NCBI RefSeq assembly: GCF_037975245.1
Contig: NC_092580.1
Span: forward strand, 26,272,501-26,336,500
DNA length: 64,000 bases
Source of the DNA: Apostichopus japonicus
Taxonomy: Eukaryota; Echinodermata; Holothuroidea; Aspidochirotida; Stichopodidae
Direction: 5' to 3'
The translations under genes were made by a program, and so were the position numbers. The first letter of the stretch is position 1, and every line of letters begins with the position of its first letter. Positions 26,753 through 38,290 of this stretch are shown piece after piece. The notes under the pieces were generated by a model. It was given only the letters and a program-made list of their open reading frames with translations. It made no database searches and was not told where the DNA came from.

Positions 26753-27066
26753 TGTCCCCACAAAAGACTGTCTGTGTTTTTTCAAGTTTCAGTTGACATA
26801 TTGAAGTCCACGCAATGGGCTAAAAGTCGCACGTCTATCTCTGCTTGTTTCTGTAAAGGTATTGTGTCTATATAGCACATGGTGGCGTGTTCTGAACAAG
26901 AGGCCAAAATGATGTCCCCACAAAAGACTGTCTGTGTTTTTTCAAGTTTCGGTTGACATATTGAATACCACGCAATGGGCTAAAAGTCGAAGATCTATCT
27001 ATCTCTCCTTGTTTCTGTAAAGGTATTGTGTTTATATAGCACATGGTGGCGTGTTCTGTACAAGAG
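26753..27066 (+). repeat. Tandem duplication, offset 160 bp
   Basis: TGTCCCCACAAAAGACTGTC starts at 26753 and 26913, and both copies continue to GCACATGGTGGCGTGTTCTG. The copies look about 90 percent identical over about 150 bp. Confidence 0.9.
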
Positions 27067-28044
27067 CGAGGTTCATGCAACATTGAATACAAGAGACATC
27101 AAAAGGGATGATTTTGGGAGCTGCTGCTCAAGGCCTTTTGGCTTTCATTATTGCATTTGTCAAAGTTAAGAGGTGAAAAACTGCCTGCATTTTCTCTTGA
27201 TTGTTTTGCAATGTACCGAGCCTTGGTTTTATCAAGGATCTGATGAGATGCAATCTAGCAAGAGACATTATAGAAGGCTGTTCCTCCGTGATCGGATTTT
27301 TTCTCTTGTTTTGTTTTCCGATGATGCGGTATTCAGTGAAAGGGAAGACTTGTTTACATTAAAACTGCACATTAGTATTTGCGTGGTTGTTGTGCTTTTT
27401 TAAAAACAGAATTTGGAACATAAATAACGATTTGAAGCGATCCTCTGTTAATTGTCAGATGAAAAAGTAGCAACTATCGATGTTAAAAGTTAACCACGAT
27501 AAGAGTTCTAAATATAGGTAAAAATAGAAAAATCTGAGAAGCAGCAAGCTGAGCACAGTTTGATAATGATATGGAAGACAGGATAGGATGGGTGGGTGAG
27601 TGGGTGGATGAGTTCTGTTTGAGTCTGTTTACTGCTAAAAGACAATATTTGATTCTAAATAGTTTGGAAAACATGTCTTATGGAAATTAATAATTATGTC
27701 ATCAGCCTATATGTTTTCATATTTGAATATGCACAGAGTAGCAACAATATTTAAAGATATAAACAAATTTCTCCATAAATTGGACTTAATTTCTAGCATA
27801 TTTTGAGGCAGTATTGATGACCGTTTTGGGTACACTGAATGTGGTCACAGAATGATCAGTTCAGTTTATGCTGGCTAAATATGCCAATGAACTTGACCTA
27901 TAGAAGTGTTAGCTGTAATTTGCATCTACATACTTATAACGGTACATTACGGTCGTCCTGATCTCAATTCTGGACCGTTTTTGACATCGATCTATAACAA
28001 TGCAATTTTGTATTTCAGTAGATAAATAAGCCGTTGCTGCAATC

Positions 28045-28440
28045 ACTAGTTTTTCCGACACAACGGAGAAATTATGATCAGGAATTACTGAGCATTAAAT
28101 CCTACCCACATATATATCAAAAGTTTTTACTGTTTCGGCTTGGTTTAAAAATATCACAAAATCGTTGTGAATGCAGGTTTTTGAGCTTCTGTGTGTAAGA
28201 TAACAACAAAGGTGACCATTTTGGTTATCATTCTAGCCAATAGCACTTGCTTTAAAGTCACAGACTGTATAGACACAACCAAGAAATAATGATCAGGAAT
28301 TATTGAGCTTTAAATCCTACTCACATAAAAGCAAAAATTGTTACTGTTTCAGCGTAGCTTAAAGTAATATTACAAAAGCATTGTGACAGCAGCTAGGTTT
28401 TTGAGCTGCAGTTTCTGTACATAAGATAACAACCACACAT
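28045..28440 (+). repeat. Diverged duplication, offset 225 bp
   Basis: ATGATCAGGAATTA begins at 28074 and 28299; both copies continue with AAATCCTAC, TTACTGTTTC, AGGTTTTTGAGCT and AAGATAACAAC. More diverged than the other tandem duplications here, so probably older. Confidence 0.75.
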
Positions 28441-30042
28441 TTCAAACTGTTATCTATAATCCTGACAGAAATGTGCCACTGACAACTTTGAAAAGTTGAA
28501 TGTAGACCCATACTTATTTAAGATGAAGGTTGTAATTCAAGATGAGATAACCAGTATTTTTGTCGCCGAACGTTCTAGATATTAATATCAGAAATAGTTC
28601 ATATTTGGGCAAACTATCATTGGCTGGATTAATGGTTGCATGTTCACTTAGAAATTTATTTGGTGAGTTTTAGTTTATACTTTAGAGGTAGGTGAATGTC
28701 TTTTTATGTATCTAGGCTTCCTATTTAGTCTGAAGCTGCCCTGGGAAGGCTAACTTGCTGCCAGAATTGTCACAGCTGATATATACCCATCAACTTTTCG
28801 TCATTTATCTGGGTTTGATGTGATCATAACCTAACATAGGATAGGCCTATACAGCATTCGTACAGGATATGTAGGACTGTACTGGCCTAGCCACATGTTG
28901 CATTTGATTGACCAGTTTCAATAAAATGATTAATGGTTAGCAACTGAAATCGCCTAATCAGCTGATATGCACTCAAAAACTTTAAAATGTCAATTAATTC
29001 ATATTAACACCACTCCTTTCTTACTGTACCTTCCTCCCATACGAATGCCCACCTGTGTACCTATAGCTTACAACAACCGGTAACATTTTTGCAATGCACC
29101 CATCTCAACCCCCCTCCCCCCTCTGTGCAACTCTCACCTTGACCGCTTGGGATTGTTGCTCTCTCCATTAATTCCTTCAGTATTCTTTAGGAGCTTATCT
29201 GGCCCAGGTAACATGATAGCTGTACTGCAACATGATTTCCAGATGAGGATTAAAACTTAAGCACTACCATGATGACAGTTGAGTCTAAAATTAAAATATT
29301 AGAATCAAATCTTTAAGTAGACTGCTGTGAGTTTTAGTATGCACAGTGTTATAGTACAGCATACTGGGTAGACTAATTAATGTACTGTTTCTTATGTAAG
29401 GTGTACAACCAGGTATGTTTCATACAAGATAGACAGAAAACAGAAAAAAAGAACACCCAGCCTAGTAAAACAATATACGTTTTTTTTTATACCTCTGTAA
29501 AATTTCGGGAAATAAATCTTTGATATAATCTGGATATAATCAGATAGTCAAATGCTTTCACCAAGTGAGAAAGGGATCAGAGGATTAACTTAACTCGGTG
29601 TAAAGTTTTGTTGCATTACAGCTTTTTTTTGTTATTAAGAAGAAAAACTTGACCTGTCCAGACAATGCTATAGTGACTATGAAATTTAGTACCTCTGTCT
29701 GTTATAATGGTATCAAATTCTCACTTATACTCACTAGAGAGTGTCGTTGCTCAAGTACTGACGTCAAACGGCTATCGTAATGCGGCAATATAATTTCATT
29801 TTCAGCTTTTCCACGTGCCGCAAATAAAATTGATTCTCTCCGGCCACAGGATTGACGGGAGAGAGATGGACAGTTCGGTTTGACCTCAAAAGATTTGTCA
29901 TTCAAATGGCATGTATGCAAGAGGTTAAATTATGACATGGTAGTATTGCCATTATAAATCTGAAAGGGAAACAACCAAGAAATATTAGAAAAATCTTTCC
30001 ACCATCACAGAAAATTGATTTGATCCAGTGCTATTGTGTTTG

Positions 30043-30152
30043 AAATGGAATAAATTTAGAATTTTGTTCACTTTAACTGGTGGTTTGGTAAATATACCTG
30101 TATTTACCAAACCACCAGTTAAAAGTGAACAAAATTCTAAATTTATTCCATT

Positions 30153-30153
<1 letters not shown>
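30043..30153. repeat. Near-perfect 52-bp-arm hairpin
   Basis: The arms 30043-30094 and 30101-30153 are inverse complements with only a single-base indel (AAA against AAAA), around a 6-base loop TACCTG. The left arm starts AAATGGAATAAATTTAG and the right arm ends with its inverse. A TA microsatellite follows at once. Both strands therefore show similar open frames, which are artefacts of the palindrome. Confidence 0.95.

Positions 30154-30154
<1 letters not shown>

Positions 30155-30214
<60 letters not shown>
30155..30214. repeat. (TA)n microsatellite next to the hairpin
   Basis: About 30 uninterrupted AT dinucleotides directly follow the right arm of the hairpin. Confidence 0.95.
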
Positions 30215-30218
<4 letters not shown>

Positions 30219-33200
30219 CAGCTGTGTGCACAAAGGGTGATTCAAAGAAAGCTGTGTCCCTTTAATGTACCCATATACACTTGGTTGATTGCACATTCAA
30301 GTATGTCATATGAGTTTCATGTAGGATATACAGTTATACATAATATGTTTATCCCTCCCTCTCAGTGCAACCGGCAAAATTTTGTCCTTGCAGGTTTTTT
30401 TTGTTTTTGCAAGGCAGTATAACTACCATTCTCAGTAGGAAAAAAAAAATGGAAAAAATATTACACACAGGCTTGTTTTGTGCAAGCATACATGTACTTT
30501 TTTGACAGGACATGAAAGATTGCCAATAAATATTTGTCTGAAAATATTACTGGCTTGCTGGAATGATTTCATCAGTGAATTAATTATAACCTCAGATTTG
30601 GTCTCCTACGGTAACTATCAAATATGTAAGTGCTGCCTCTGGCAATAATCCCCTTCTAGGACTTTCCTCAAAAAAGATGTTTATTACAGCAGTAATGTGA
30701 AATGTCACAACAAAATATCAAATGTTGTATTAAAAATTGTTCTTAACATTATAGAGCACGATCCTACAACATTACAAATTATCGCTGATTAAAGAAAGCT
30801 CCATGTGATAACCCTGGCAAAGACAATGATGGTTTATGTTTTAAGGTGTTAAGTCGTAATACAGAGAGAAGATTGGTTTATAAATCTTAGGTTTACTGGA
30901 AGCTATGTTTCAAGGATGTAAACTATTGAATTCCAAATTCTGTAAACCATGGGAGAACTTGAATAACAAGGATAGCTGGAAATTGTTCATACACAGGCAG
31001 GCAGTGTACACATGTAGAACACGAAGATACTGTTAAACCAAGCTCCCAATTAATCCCACCCTTATTTATATACTATATATCTGTCATACCACTTGCTACA
31101 CATTTTATTATATATTTATATATATTTTTTATTATTTTTATATAAATATATTTAATATATATTTATACACCAATCCCAGGCCTGTTGACTTGTGTTTGAA
31201 TTTACTCTGTGTGACAAGGACTTCTCCTGTCACTGTCATTCATGTGAGTGCATGTAATGGTGCTGCATGTGATGTTGCAGACAATTGTAAAGCTTACAGT
31301 GAGTACCTCGCTCATCGTTACAGATAAATGTTTTAGCCTAATGCCAGCTGCTGTTTGTTTGTTTGAGAGGTATTTTGTCTTGTATCGTTGTTACTCTACT
31401 TCAGGTGTATATATGAATGTATGCTAAGAAAATAAGTACAGCTCTATCTTTCCACATCATTGTCTAATTTGTAGTCAAAAGTTCTTGGAAAAGACAGTTT
31501 GTAAGAATTGCCTGCTGCTAGTGTTTGCAAAATGTCTCTACAGTTTCTCTCAACAAATGAACTATTATCCTTATTGTTAAACCCAGCTTCATTATTGAGG
31601 CACACATAATTTGGTTCTTCATAGACTACGTGCTCAACATTTCCAATGCAATGGCTACTTTGGACACCAGAGAGCAGTGCATCTATCAGTCAAAATGAAA
31701 GAATAATGCTATAGTGCTTCAAACCAAGGTTCCACTTTGGGTGACATTTATTTTTAATTACTCTAAGCCTCCCAGCTTCCTTTTCCCTCTCCCCTCCCCC
31801 AAAGAAGCATTGTGAACTTTTAATTTTTCTGTCATCATTAGCAAGGAGTTAATATCATTTTCCACCGTCGAACTGACTGTTTATCTTCAACAGATTAAAA
31901 TGACCAATACTCTTCTAACCGAGCAGGCCATGATAAAGGTTTTGATTTAAATGACGGTGGCTTGTAGATGACCTTTAACTCTATATGTATATATTTCAAC
32001 ATGTCCCGTTACAAAGGCCTTTGGTCAGAGTAAATTCTGAGAACTAAGATTACGGCTTGCTACTAAATGAAATGTAAGGAATGGTTACGTACTGTAGATG
32101 GATGAACCAACATATCAATGGTTTAACCTATGTGTGGATGTATAAATAACCATTAGTTTTAGAGGTTAAAAGAATTACAATCTGGGGTGATTGAGATGCA
32201 TTTCGTTGATGAATTCTGTCTAATACAGTATCTGCCTTTTTGTATCATCTAAGAGACAAAAACTAGAATATAAACAATTCATATATACAGTATGACCATT
32301 AACATCGGCCACAGCTCGGTCAGAGGTAAAGTTCCAGAGGTGATCGATATCAAAAGTCTTTAGATGACCTATGGCTGTGTACGATATTCTATTAAAGTAA
32401 TGCAATCAAGAACCCTCGCCAGTTCCCCCCCCCCCCCCTATTTCCAAGAAATTCAAATGAAGTTTTGGAATGGTAATATAGTTTTTAATAATATTATATC
32501 TCTCCATATAGATTATATGAGAGATGAATAAAGTTCCTAGCTTTCACACGGTGAAGTCGGTATCTGGCAAGATAAGTAAACCGTCTCCCCCCGACGACCC
32601 CTAACTCCTGTCATCGTGACCTGTTTTATCTCCGACTGAAGCGTCGATCCAAATTAGCGGTTTTGGTTTCTCAGTAAAAACGACGAGACCCTTTGTTTTT
32701 GACTTTGGTCTTAGATTAGACTGTAAAGCTCTTTTGCTTTCAGCATACCGTAGACGGAAAGCCTCGATAAGGCATTTTGTAGGTAAACAGTAAATCATTG
32801 ATTCAGTTCCAGCCGTGACTTCGGCAAACGTTTCCATAGACCGTTCAGCCACCGGTGACCTTTGAAAACTACATTAACCTGTCATTGGCTGATTTTATCA
32901 TGTTTCAACATTTCCCTATCACCTCTCTGGTGGCGTTTACTGCCCTAGCTTTGCGGATCTTCCATGTGCCCACGAGGATGTCTCAAGTGAGCTGAGAATG
33001 TTAATTTTGATTTTTGTATCAGCGTTAAACATTCTGGGAGGTCGACCTCGTTGCGTGCGGTGTGCTGTTGCTTTTTTTTTTTCTCTGTCTTCATGTTGTC
33101 CTCTTCGTTTTGCAACAGCAAAGTCAACTGGCTGCAGATTATATATTCAAATTTATGGAAATAAAAGCAAGTCAAGAATTGGGGGGGGGGGAGAAAAAGG

Positions 33201-34084
33201 TGAAAACTCACACTCCAATTGTTTTTGTAAATGAGTGCTTACAATTACATGCTCATAGCATTTGCTTCAGTATATGGATGCATGGAAAGCATGCACACTG
33301 TAATCATGCAGCAAAAAGCTGAATTCCACCCACAAATGCTGATATGCTGTATCTCCATGCTTCCAATGTCTCTGCATTAATATTGATCCAAGGTGTGTTA
33401 ACATCATGAATGTTAACACGGAATGAATGTTTCTTTTAAATTTTCATAACATCAAACAGACAAAACAGGAAGATTATGTCCAAAGACATAACACATCTTG
33501 CAATGTATTAAATTCAGATTTAATTTGCGTGCCGTAAATTTTGAAGCTTTGCAAGTGAACTGTTAACAAAACATTGTATGACAGTTGTGGGACGCGAAAT
33601 TCTCTGTATTGTATTAAAGGAATTGTCTGGTGGAAGATTTTGATACTTTGTCCTTGTAGTTATTATTTTTCTCTTTCTAACCATGTAAAAATTGTCCCCA
33701 TTCGACGTTTTCTTCTTGTAGAAATCTGGTTTTCAAATTCACCAGTTTCTCACCAAAAGTACCGTTTGTTCGAACGCTTCAATATGGTGATTGACGTAGT
33801 GCTTGCAGATAGGCAAAACAGGCGACTTGAAGTTAGCACTCCCAATTCCGCAGCAAATTAACTCACGTGTAAGCACATTGAATTGCCTCATATATATAAC
33901 GTACATACTCGCGAACGTATATACTACGATGCTCAGTTGGTGTACTTGTATAGCGTTACACATAGTACTCACACTCAAACCACAGTTCATTAACTGTTCT
34001 TCGAAATCGCTGAAATAAAATTCACGGATCAAATTAACAGTAAAAGGAAACTTATAAAGTATTCGTTAAACCGAAAGATGAAAC

Positions 34085-34561
34085 TTGGCGGGATCGATGT
34101 CATCGCAGAACTGTCCGATTGTAAACGTGAGAGTAGCCTATACACGCGAACATTCTTCGCGCTGGAGTTGGATACCGCGATGTATAAACAACGAAGAGCC
34201 TGCTGTTAAAACTTATCTTGTGTTACACAAAGACCACGAAACCACCGATCTACTACATATATTGCGGCTTAAGGAGTTTTTTAAATCATATCTAATTTAT
34301 AAGAAATTTCACCGGAAATTATTGAAGAAATTGATCGAATCGTTGTCAGAGCAGAATATAGCACTGAGAAGCTTAGGCTTCGCAGAACTGTCCGATTGTC
34401 AACGTTTGAGTACAGCCTACATGCGAACATTTTTCGCGTTGGAGCTGGATAGCGCGATGTATAGCCTGAACAACTCAGAGTCTGCTGTTAAAATTTACCT
34501 TGTGTTACACAAAGACCACGGAACCACCGCTCAAGTACATGGCGGCTTAAGGAGTTTTTGA
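34085..34561 (+). CDS. Hypothetical 158-aa open frame inside the TTAA element
   Basis: The frame starts ATG and ends TGA at 34559-34561, and lies wholly inside the TTAA-flanked element. Its protein contains a repeated phrase (VKTYLVLHKDHETT near residues 41-54 and VKIYLVLHKDHGTT near 133-146), because the DNA is a 277-bp tandem duplication. 277 is not a multiple of three; small indels bring the two copies back into the same frame only in the YLVLHKDH part. The peptide FFALELD occurs in the second copy in this frame and in the first copy in another frame. There is a basic stretch KKFHRKLLKK in the middle. I recognise no family. It may be the remains of an element-encoded protein or only a chance open frame; I think it is more likely not a functional gene. 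Confidence 0.25.
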   Translation: MAGSMSSQNCPIVNVRVAYTREHSSRWSWIPRCINNEEPAVKTYLVLHKDHETTDLLHILRLKEFFKSYLIYKKFHRKLLKKLIESLSEQNIALRSLGFAELSDCQRLSTAYMRTFFALELDSAMYSLNNSESAVKIYLVLHKDHGTTAQVHGGLRSF

Positions 34562-34620
34562 AAACATATCTAATTTTTAAGAAATTTCACCGGAAATTAA
34601 GGAAGAAATTTATCTGTATA
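34104..34620 (+). repeat. 277-bp tandem duplication inside the TTAA element
   Basis: Copy 1 starts at 34104 and copy 2 at 34381, both with CGCAGAACTGTCCGATTGT. The two copies also share TTACACAAAGACCACG and AAGAAATTTCACCGGAAATT. They differ by substitutions and a few indels of 1-5 bp. Confidence 0.85.
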
Positions 34621-34698
34621 CAAACGCTGTTTTTGTTGTGATTACCGTATAGGTACTGTGCGGAGGGTGGGTTATGACGCAATCTGCTATGGCAGAGC

Positions 34699-34706
34699 TG
34701 ACGTCA
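34699..34706. promoter_or_regulatory. Perfect CRE palindrome TGACGTCA
   Basis: The full 8-bp cAMP-response element palindrome TGACGTCA occurs inside the TTAA element. Known to bind CREB/ATF factors; occupancy here is inference. Confidence 0.4.
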
Positions 34707-35274
34707 CGTATTGTACTGTTCAAATCATATTTGAAATGTCTATCCTTAACGATTAAAAAATCGTTTCTCTGTCAAACGCAACATTAGCGTTCTCATACTT
34801 TGACAACATGTTTGGAAAATTATTTACTATTTTTTAAGGTAACTTCTTTGGGCCACCAGACAATCCTTTTAAATGGTCCATAGGTAGAGAATTATGAGTG
34901 AAAGTTAAATTGTTGTAACCAGTGAGACATCTCCGTTAGAGTGCCGTAATTTAGCAACAATCTATCCACTGATGCCAAATGCACTCTTTTCAAAGAACCG
35001 CACAGTCTATGTTGTGTTTGTGTGGGACAGCTAACTATAACAATCATGGCATGCTTCAAACAACACACATGACACCACGCTGATATAGTTAATGTATACC
35101 GTAGGGACGTACCGCTACTGTAAGTCATTTAAAATTTAGGGCTGATTGGAAAAGTTAAAGGTAATAAAAAGTTTCAAGTTGACACAAATTTGTTTGGATA
35201 GGCGCAAAATGATTAATATGTGTTCAGTGAAGCAAGGTGTGAAGTTGACGTGTAAGTTGAGTTTATGTATGTTA

Positions 35275-35297
35275 GGGGGGAGGGGAGGAGGGGGGGA
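35275..35297 (+). other. G-quadruplex-type tract
   Basis: G6-A-G4-A-G2-A-G7 on the + strand can supply four G runs with one-base loops if the long runs are split. Confidence 0.5.
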
Positions 35298-35514
35298 GTT
35301 GTTGGGAAAACATGATATATCCTTACCGACGTGAGGCACTCGTAAACGGTTCGGTGAGGATGACTCACCATATAAAAGAAAAGATCTAGGTATATCTGTA
35401 GTGTTAACGATGCTATGTTATAAGACAGTGCAACTAAACTGTGCACCTGGTCATATCAAAACAAATTTATTTTAACTGATTGATAGATGGATCAGATATC
35501 AATATTAACAGTGT

Positions 35515-35925
35515 GATGGTAATATACTGATCTATGCTCATCATTTTTGGTATCTATATTTATTGATGGATTTATTGATGACTGTAGTTCTCAGTAACTT
35601 TGTGAGGATTACTGATCTATGCTCATCATTTTTAGTATCTATATTTATTGATGGATTTTTTGATGGACTATAGTTATCAATAGCTGTGTGATGATCTCTG
35701 ATCTATGCTCATCATTTTTAGTATCTATATTGATGGATTATTGATGGACTATAGTTATCAATACCTGTGTGATGATTTCTGATCTATGCTCATCATTTTT
35801 AGTATCTATATTTATTGATGAACTGATTGATGACTATAGTTATCAATAACTGTGTGATGATTACTGATCTTTGCTCATCTTTTAATATCTATATTTATTG
35901 ATGGATTGATTGATAGACCAGGTTA
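35515..35925 (+). repeat. Five tandem copies of an ~85-bp unit
   Basis: GATCTATGCTCATCATTTTT starts at 35529, 35614, 35700 and 35781, and a variant GATCTTTGCTCATC at 35866. Each copy continues TATCTATATTTATTGATGGA and GTAGTT/TAGTTATCA. A more degenerate related stretch lies near 36260-36350. Confidence 0.9.
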
Positions 35926-37840
35926 CCAAAGAACAAATTCAAGCCCTCCAAATGAAAGAATTTTGAAGACAAACATAGGCTGTTTCAAAACAAGGATATA
36001 AATGTAAATATGAACAGTGATATATATCGTCAGAGTGGAGCCCATTTGATTACCTGGCCCAGGAGACCCCCACCCACCCCCTCCTCCCCCTAACAATATT
36101 TGGACACAAAATATCCAACTTGATGTAATACACTATGTAGTTTTACTACAAGCTTATAAATGGAAAATATTACTATCATGCCGTTTGGTCACATGATCTC
36201 CAATTTTACCCCATCTTTTGAGGTTGTGTTAGGAAATTTCGCGAACAACTACTGTATATATGTATATTTATTTATTGATGAATTGATTTATGGTTCATCT
36301 GATATCAGTAACTTTGTAGTTGATCATTGTTCATCTTGAGTTATCATTAGAAATCTCTGATAATTGATTGGTGGAACTTATTGACCATATATCCCTATTG
36401 AACAATTGTGTTCTACAGTTACTCAAAACTGCTGGTGGTCATGTACAGAATGTAGGTCTTAATAGTATAATAAACTATATACTATATACTTTTAATAAAC
36501 TATATACAAACAGAACAATCTGGAAATCACTAAAATGCACATGTGTGTTTGAAAAGGGATGCATCATTATATTCTTGAGTGAGTTTAAACAGTTACAGTT
36601 AAATATTCACCTTTTATAAAAATTGCTTCTATCCAGAGTAATTTTTCTTTGTGCCAGATATGCTCTGAAAGCTTGATGCCCAATTGGGAAAAGAGTAAAG
36701 GGAAAGGAAAAAAAGCAGAATTATGGGTCAGCACTCACAACCCCTTAAAAAAAATAATAAACTAATATAATACAAAGATTCGAATAAGTGCGCTCTTTAA
36801 ACCACAGTGGCAGGTGCTCGTGAACCTTGGACTGCGACAACTATAAAAGCTTGTAAGGGAATCCATTGACAAACTTTACCAAAATCAATGAAAAAATGTA
36901 ATTCTGAAGTGCTCTTTGGCCTCAAGAATTAGTTAAGGTTGGTTGCATGCAGCAAGTAATAAGCAGGGGGAGAGTAAATTTAGCACGAGATTACATTGTT
37001 TGCTCAATTTAAGGCGGTTATCTCGTTATAAATATATATAGAAAGAAGAAGAAACTGCTTTATGTATATATATGTGTGTGTGTATATAATATGTACATAT
37101 ACTGTAGGTACAGACAGGAAAATGCAGAGATTATTGTGCGGAAGTTTCTGGGCTTAAATATTTTCACATCGTCATGCAGTGATTCGAATATTGAATGTTT
37201 CGATGATTACAGTTTAATTATAGTTGAAGCTGGGTGGGACAACCATGTTTCAAGTTAAAGATTTAATTCGCTATTTCTCCTTCACGCATGGTGATGCTAT
37301 TTGCATTTTGCATTACTCACGCGACGTGTTTGTCCCAATTTGACGCCCCTGTGTTCGTAACTGTTACGCAGGCGGAAGCGAGCAAATCTCCCTGAACGGT
37401 GCTGCTCGATTGGTTATTTGCCAGTGAATACGCCAAAATCTTTGAAATGACTTTCTCAAGTGTTCGCAGCGCAGAGATAACAGTACGACACGAGTACTTC
37501 AAGCAGACCTATAGCACCATACCAAGATGCTTCAGTATCAGTATTTTCACTGTAATTGCATTGTTTTTCGTTTGCTCATCATTCTTTATATCCTGTGTTT
37601 AGGGCCTCCTACATGGACTGGGGTCTGTAAGGATGTCGTCAGGAAGTGAAATTAATATACTTTTTTGTATTTCCTCGACAAAACTGATCAATCAGTCCTT
37701 TATTAAGTATAACCATTTAGTTTCTTGTAATTTGAGGGACTTTAATGTTCACCTTTTACTGTGTTGCATTTGAAAACCGACCCATCTTACTCGTTTCCTC
37801 AGGGTTAACATTTCAATCACCTGTCTTTTATATCTTTCAG

Positions 37841-38290
37841 AATCGAGAATATGTTGAGACAGAGTACACGTACAACGGCATTCCATTTTCACGATCTCTG
37901 GGTTCTGTCGGGCATGCAGACAGCAAGAGTCACTCCATCGGTTCTACGCAAAAGCAGAACAACAGTTCTTCACCGAGCTGCTGTGCCCGTTTCTCCCGAG
38001 GCCAGAGGTACGAGGCGACTTCCACCTCGCCCGAGGAGTCGGAGCTGAACGAAGTCAAGGTAAACACTTCAAACTCGCCCAACACGCCCAACACGCCCAC
38101 GTCAAATTCAGAGGATCTTCGACTTCCATTAACTTCTGGTAACTGCACCCATTCCTCTCAAACACCTCAAGGGGTGACACCTACATCTACCCCTCTCGTG
38201 GACTCCACCACGATGCCCCCGAATTCTATAAATGCCACAGCGGTGGTGACCACGCCAGGGTCGAACGTGGTACGAGTGTCCGCCTTATAG
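37841..38290 (+). CDS. KCND: Shal/Kv4 potassium channel, last coding exon with C-terminal VSAL
   Basis: This terminal coding exon has the acceptor tatctttcag ending at 37840, phase 0, and runs 149 codons to TAG at 38288-38290. It begins NREYVETEY, aligning with NHEFVDEQ that follows EKTT in vertebrate Kv4. Residues 44-54 (SPSCCARFSRG) match the conserved CC/basic patch (TCCSRR in vertebrates), a plausible lipidation or trafficking site. Residues 60-120 are rich in Ser, Thr, Pro and Asn, with about eight Ser/Thr-Pro sites across the exon's middle (for example NSPNTPNTP and TPTSTPL), as in the proline-directed kinase region of mammalian Kv4.2. The protein ends SNVVRVSAL; the VSAL terminus is diagnostic for Kv4 and is a reported PDZ-binding end. 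A donor-like AAG/GTAAAC lies at 38057-38065, but the frame stays open across it to VSAL, so I treat this as one exon. GC content and CpG are higher than in the flanks. Confidence 0.95.
   Translation, partial: NREYVETEYTYNGIPFSRSLGSVGHADSKSHSIGSTQKQNNSSSPSCCARFSRGQRYEATSTSPEESELNEVKVNTSNSPNTPNTPTSNSEDLRLPLTSGNCTHSSQTPQGVTPTSTPLVDSTTMPPNSINATAVVTTPGSNVVRVSAL

Larger units (their letters stand above)
33614..34872. mobile_element. TTAA-flanked inverted-repeat DNA element, 1.26 kb
   Basis: The ends are TTAAAGGAATTGTCTGGTGG at 33614-33633 and the inverted CCACCAGACAATCCTTTTAA at 34853-34872, matching at 18 of 20 positions and both beginning with TTAA. A TTAA target is the signature of piggyBac and Kolobok type transposons. 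The interior holds a 277-bp tandem duplication and an open frame of 158 codons but no recognisable transposase, so this is a non-autonomous element in a Kv4 intron. Which superfamily mobilised it cannot be decided by eye. The CpG content is higher than in the flanking AT-rich intron. Confidence 0.7.
19248..37840 (+). other. Kv4 intron of 18.6 kb
   Basis: This intron is bounded by GT at 19248 and AG at 37839-37840. It contains several segmental duplications, a large hairpin at 30043-30153, a TTAA-flanked element at 33614-34872, an 85-bp tandem array at 35515-35925, and CpG-richer patches near 20440-20900, 25200-25420, 32560-32950 and 37310-37520 that may be regulatory. No additional exon was identified. 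Confidence 0.8.

Noticed and set aside
29985-30296. Open frames on both strands containing LTGGLVN and TKPPVK
   Set aside because: Mirror images created by the 111-bp palindrome and the TA microsatellite (runs of YI codons).
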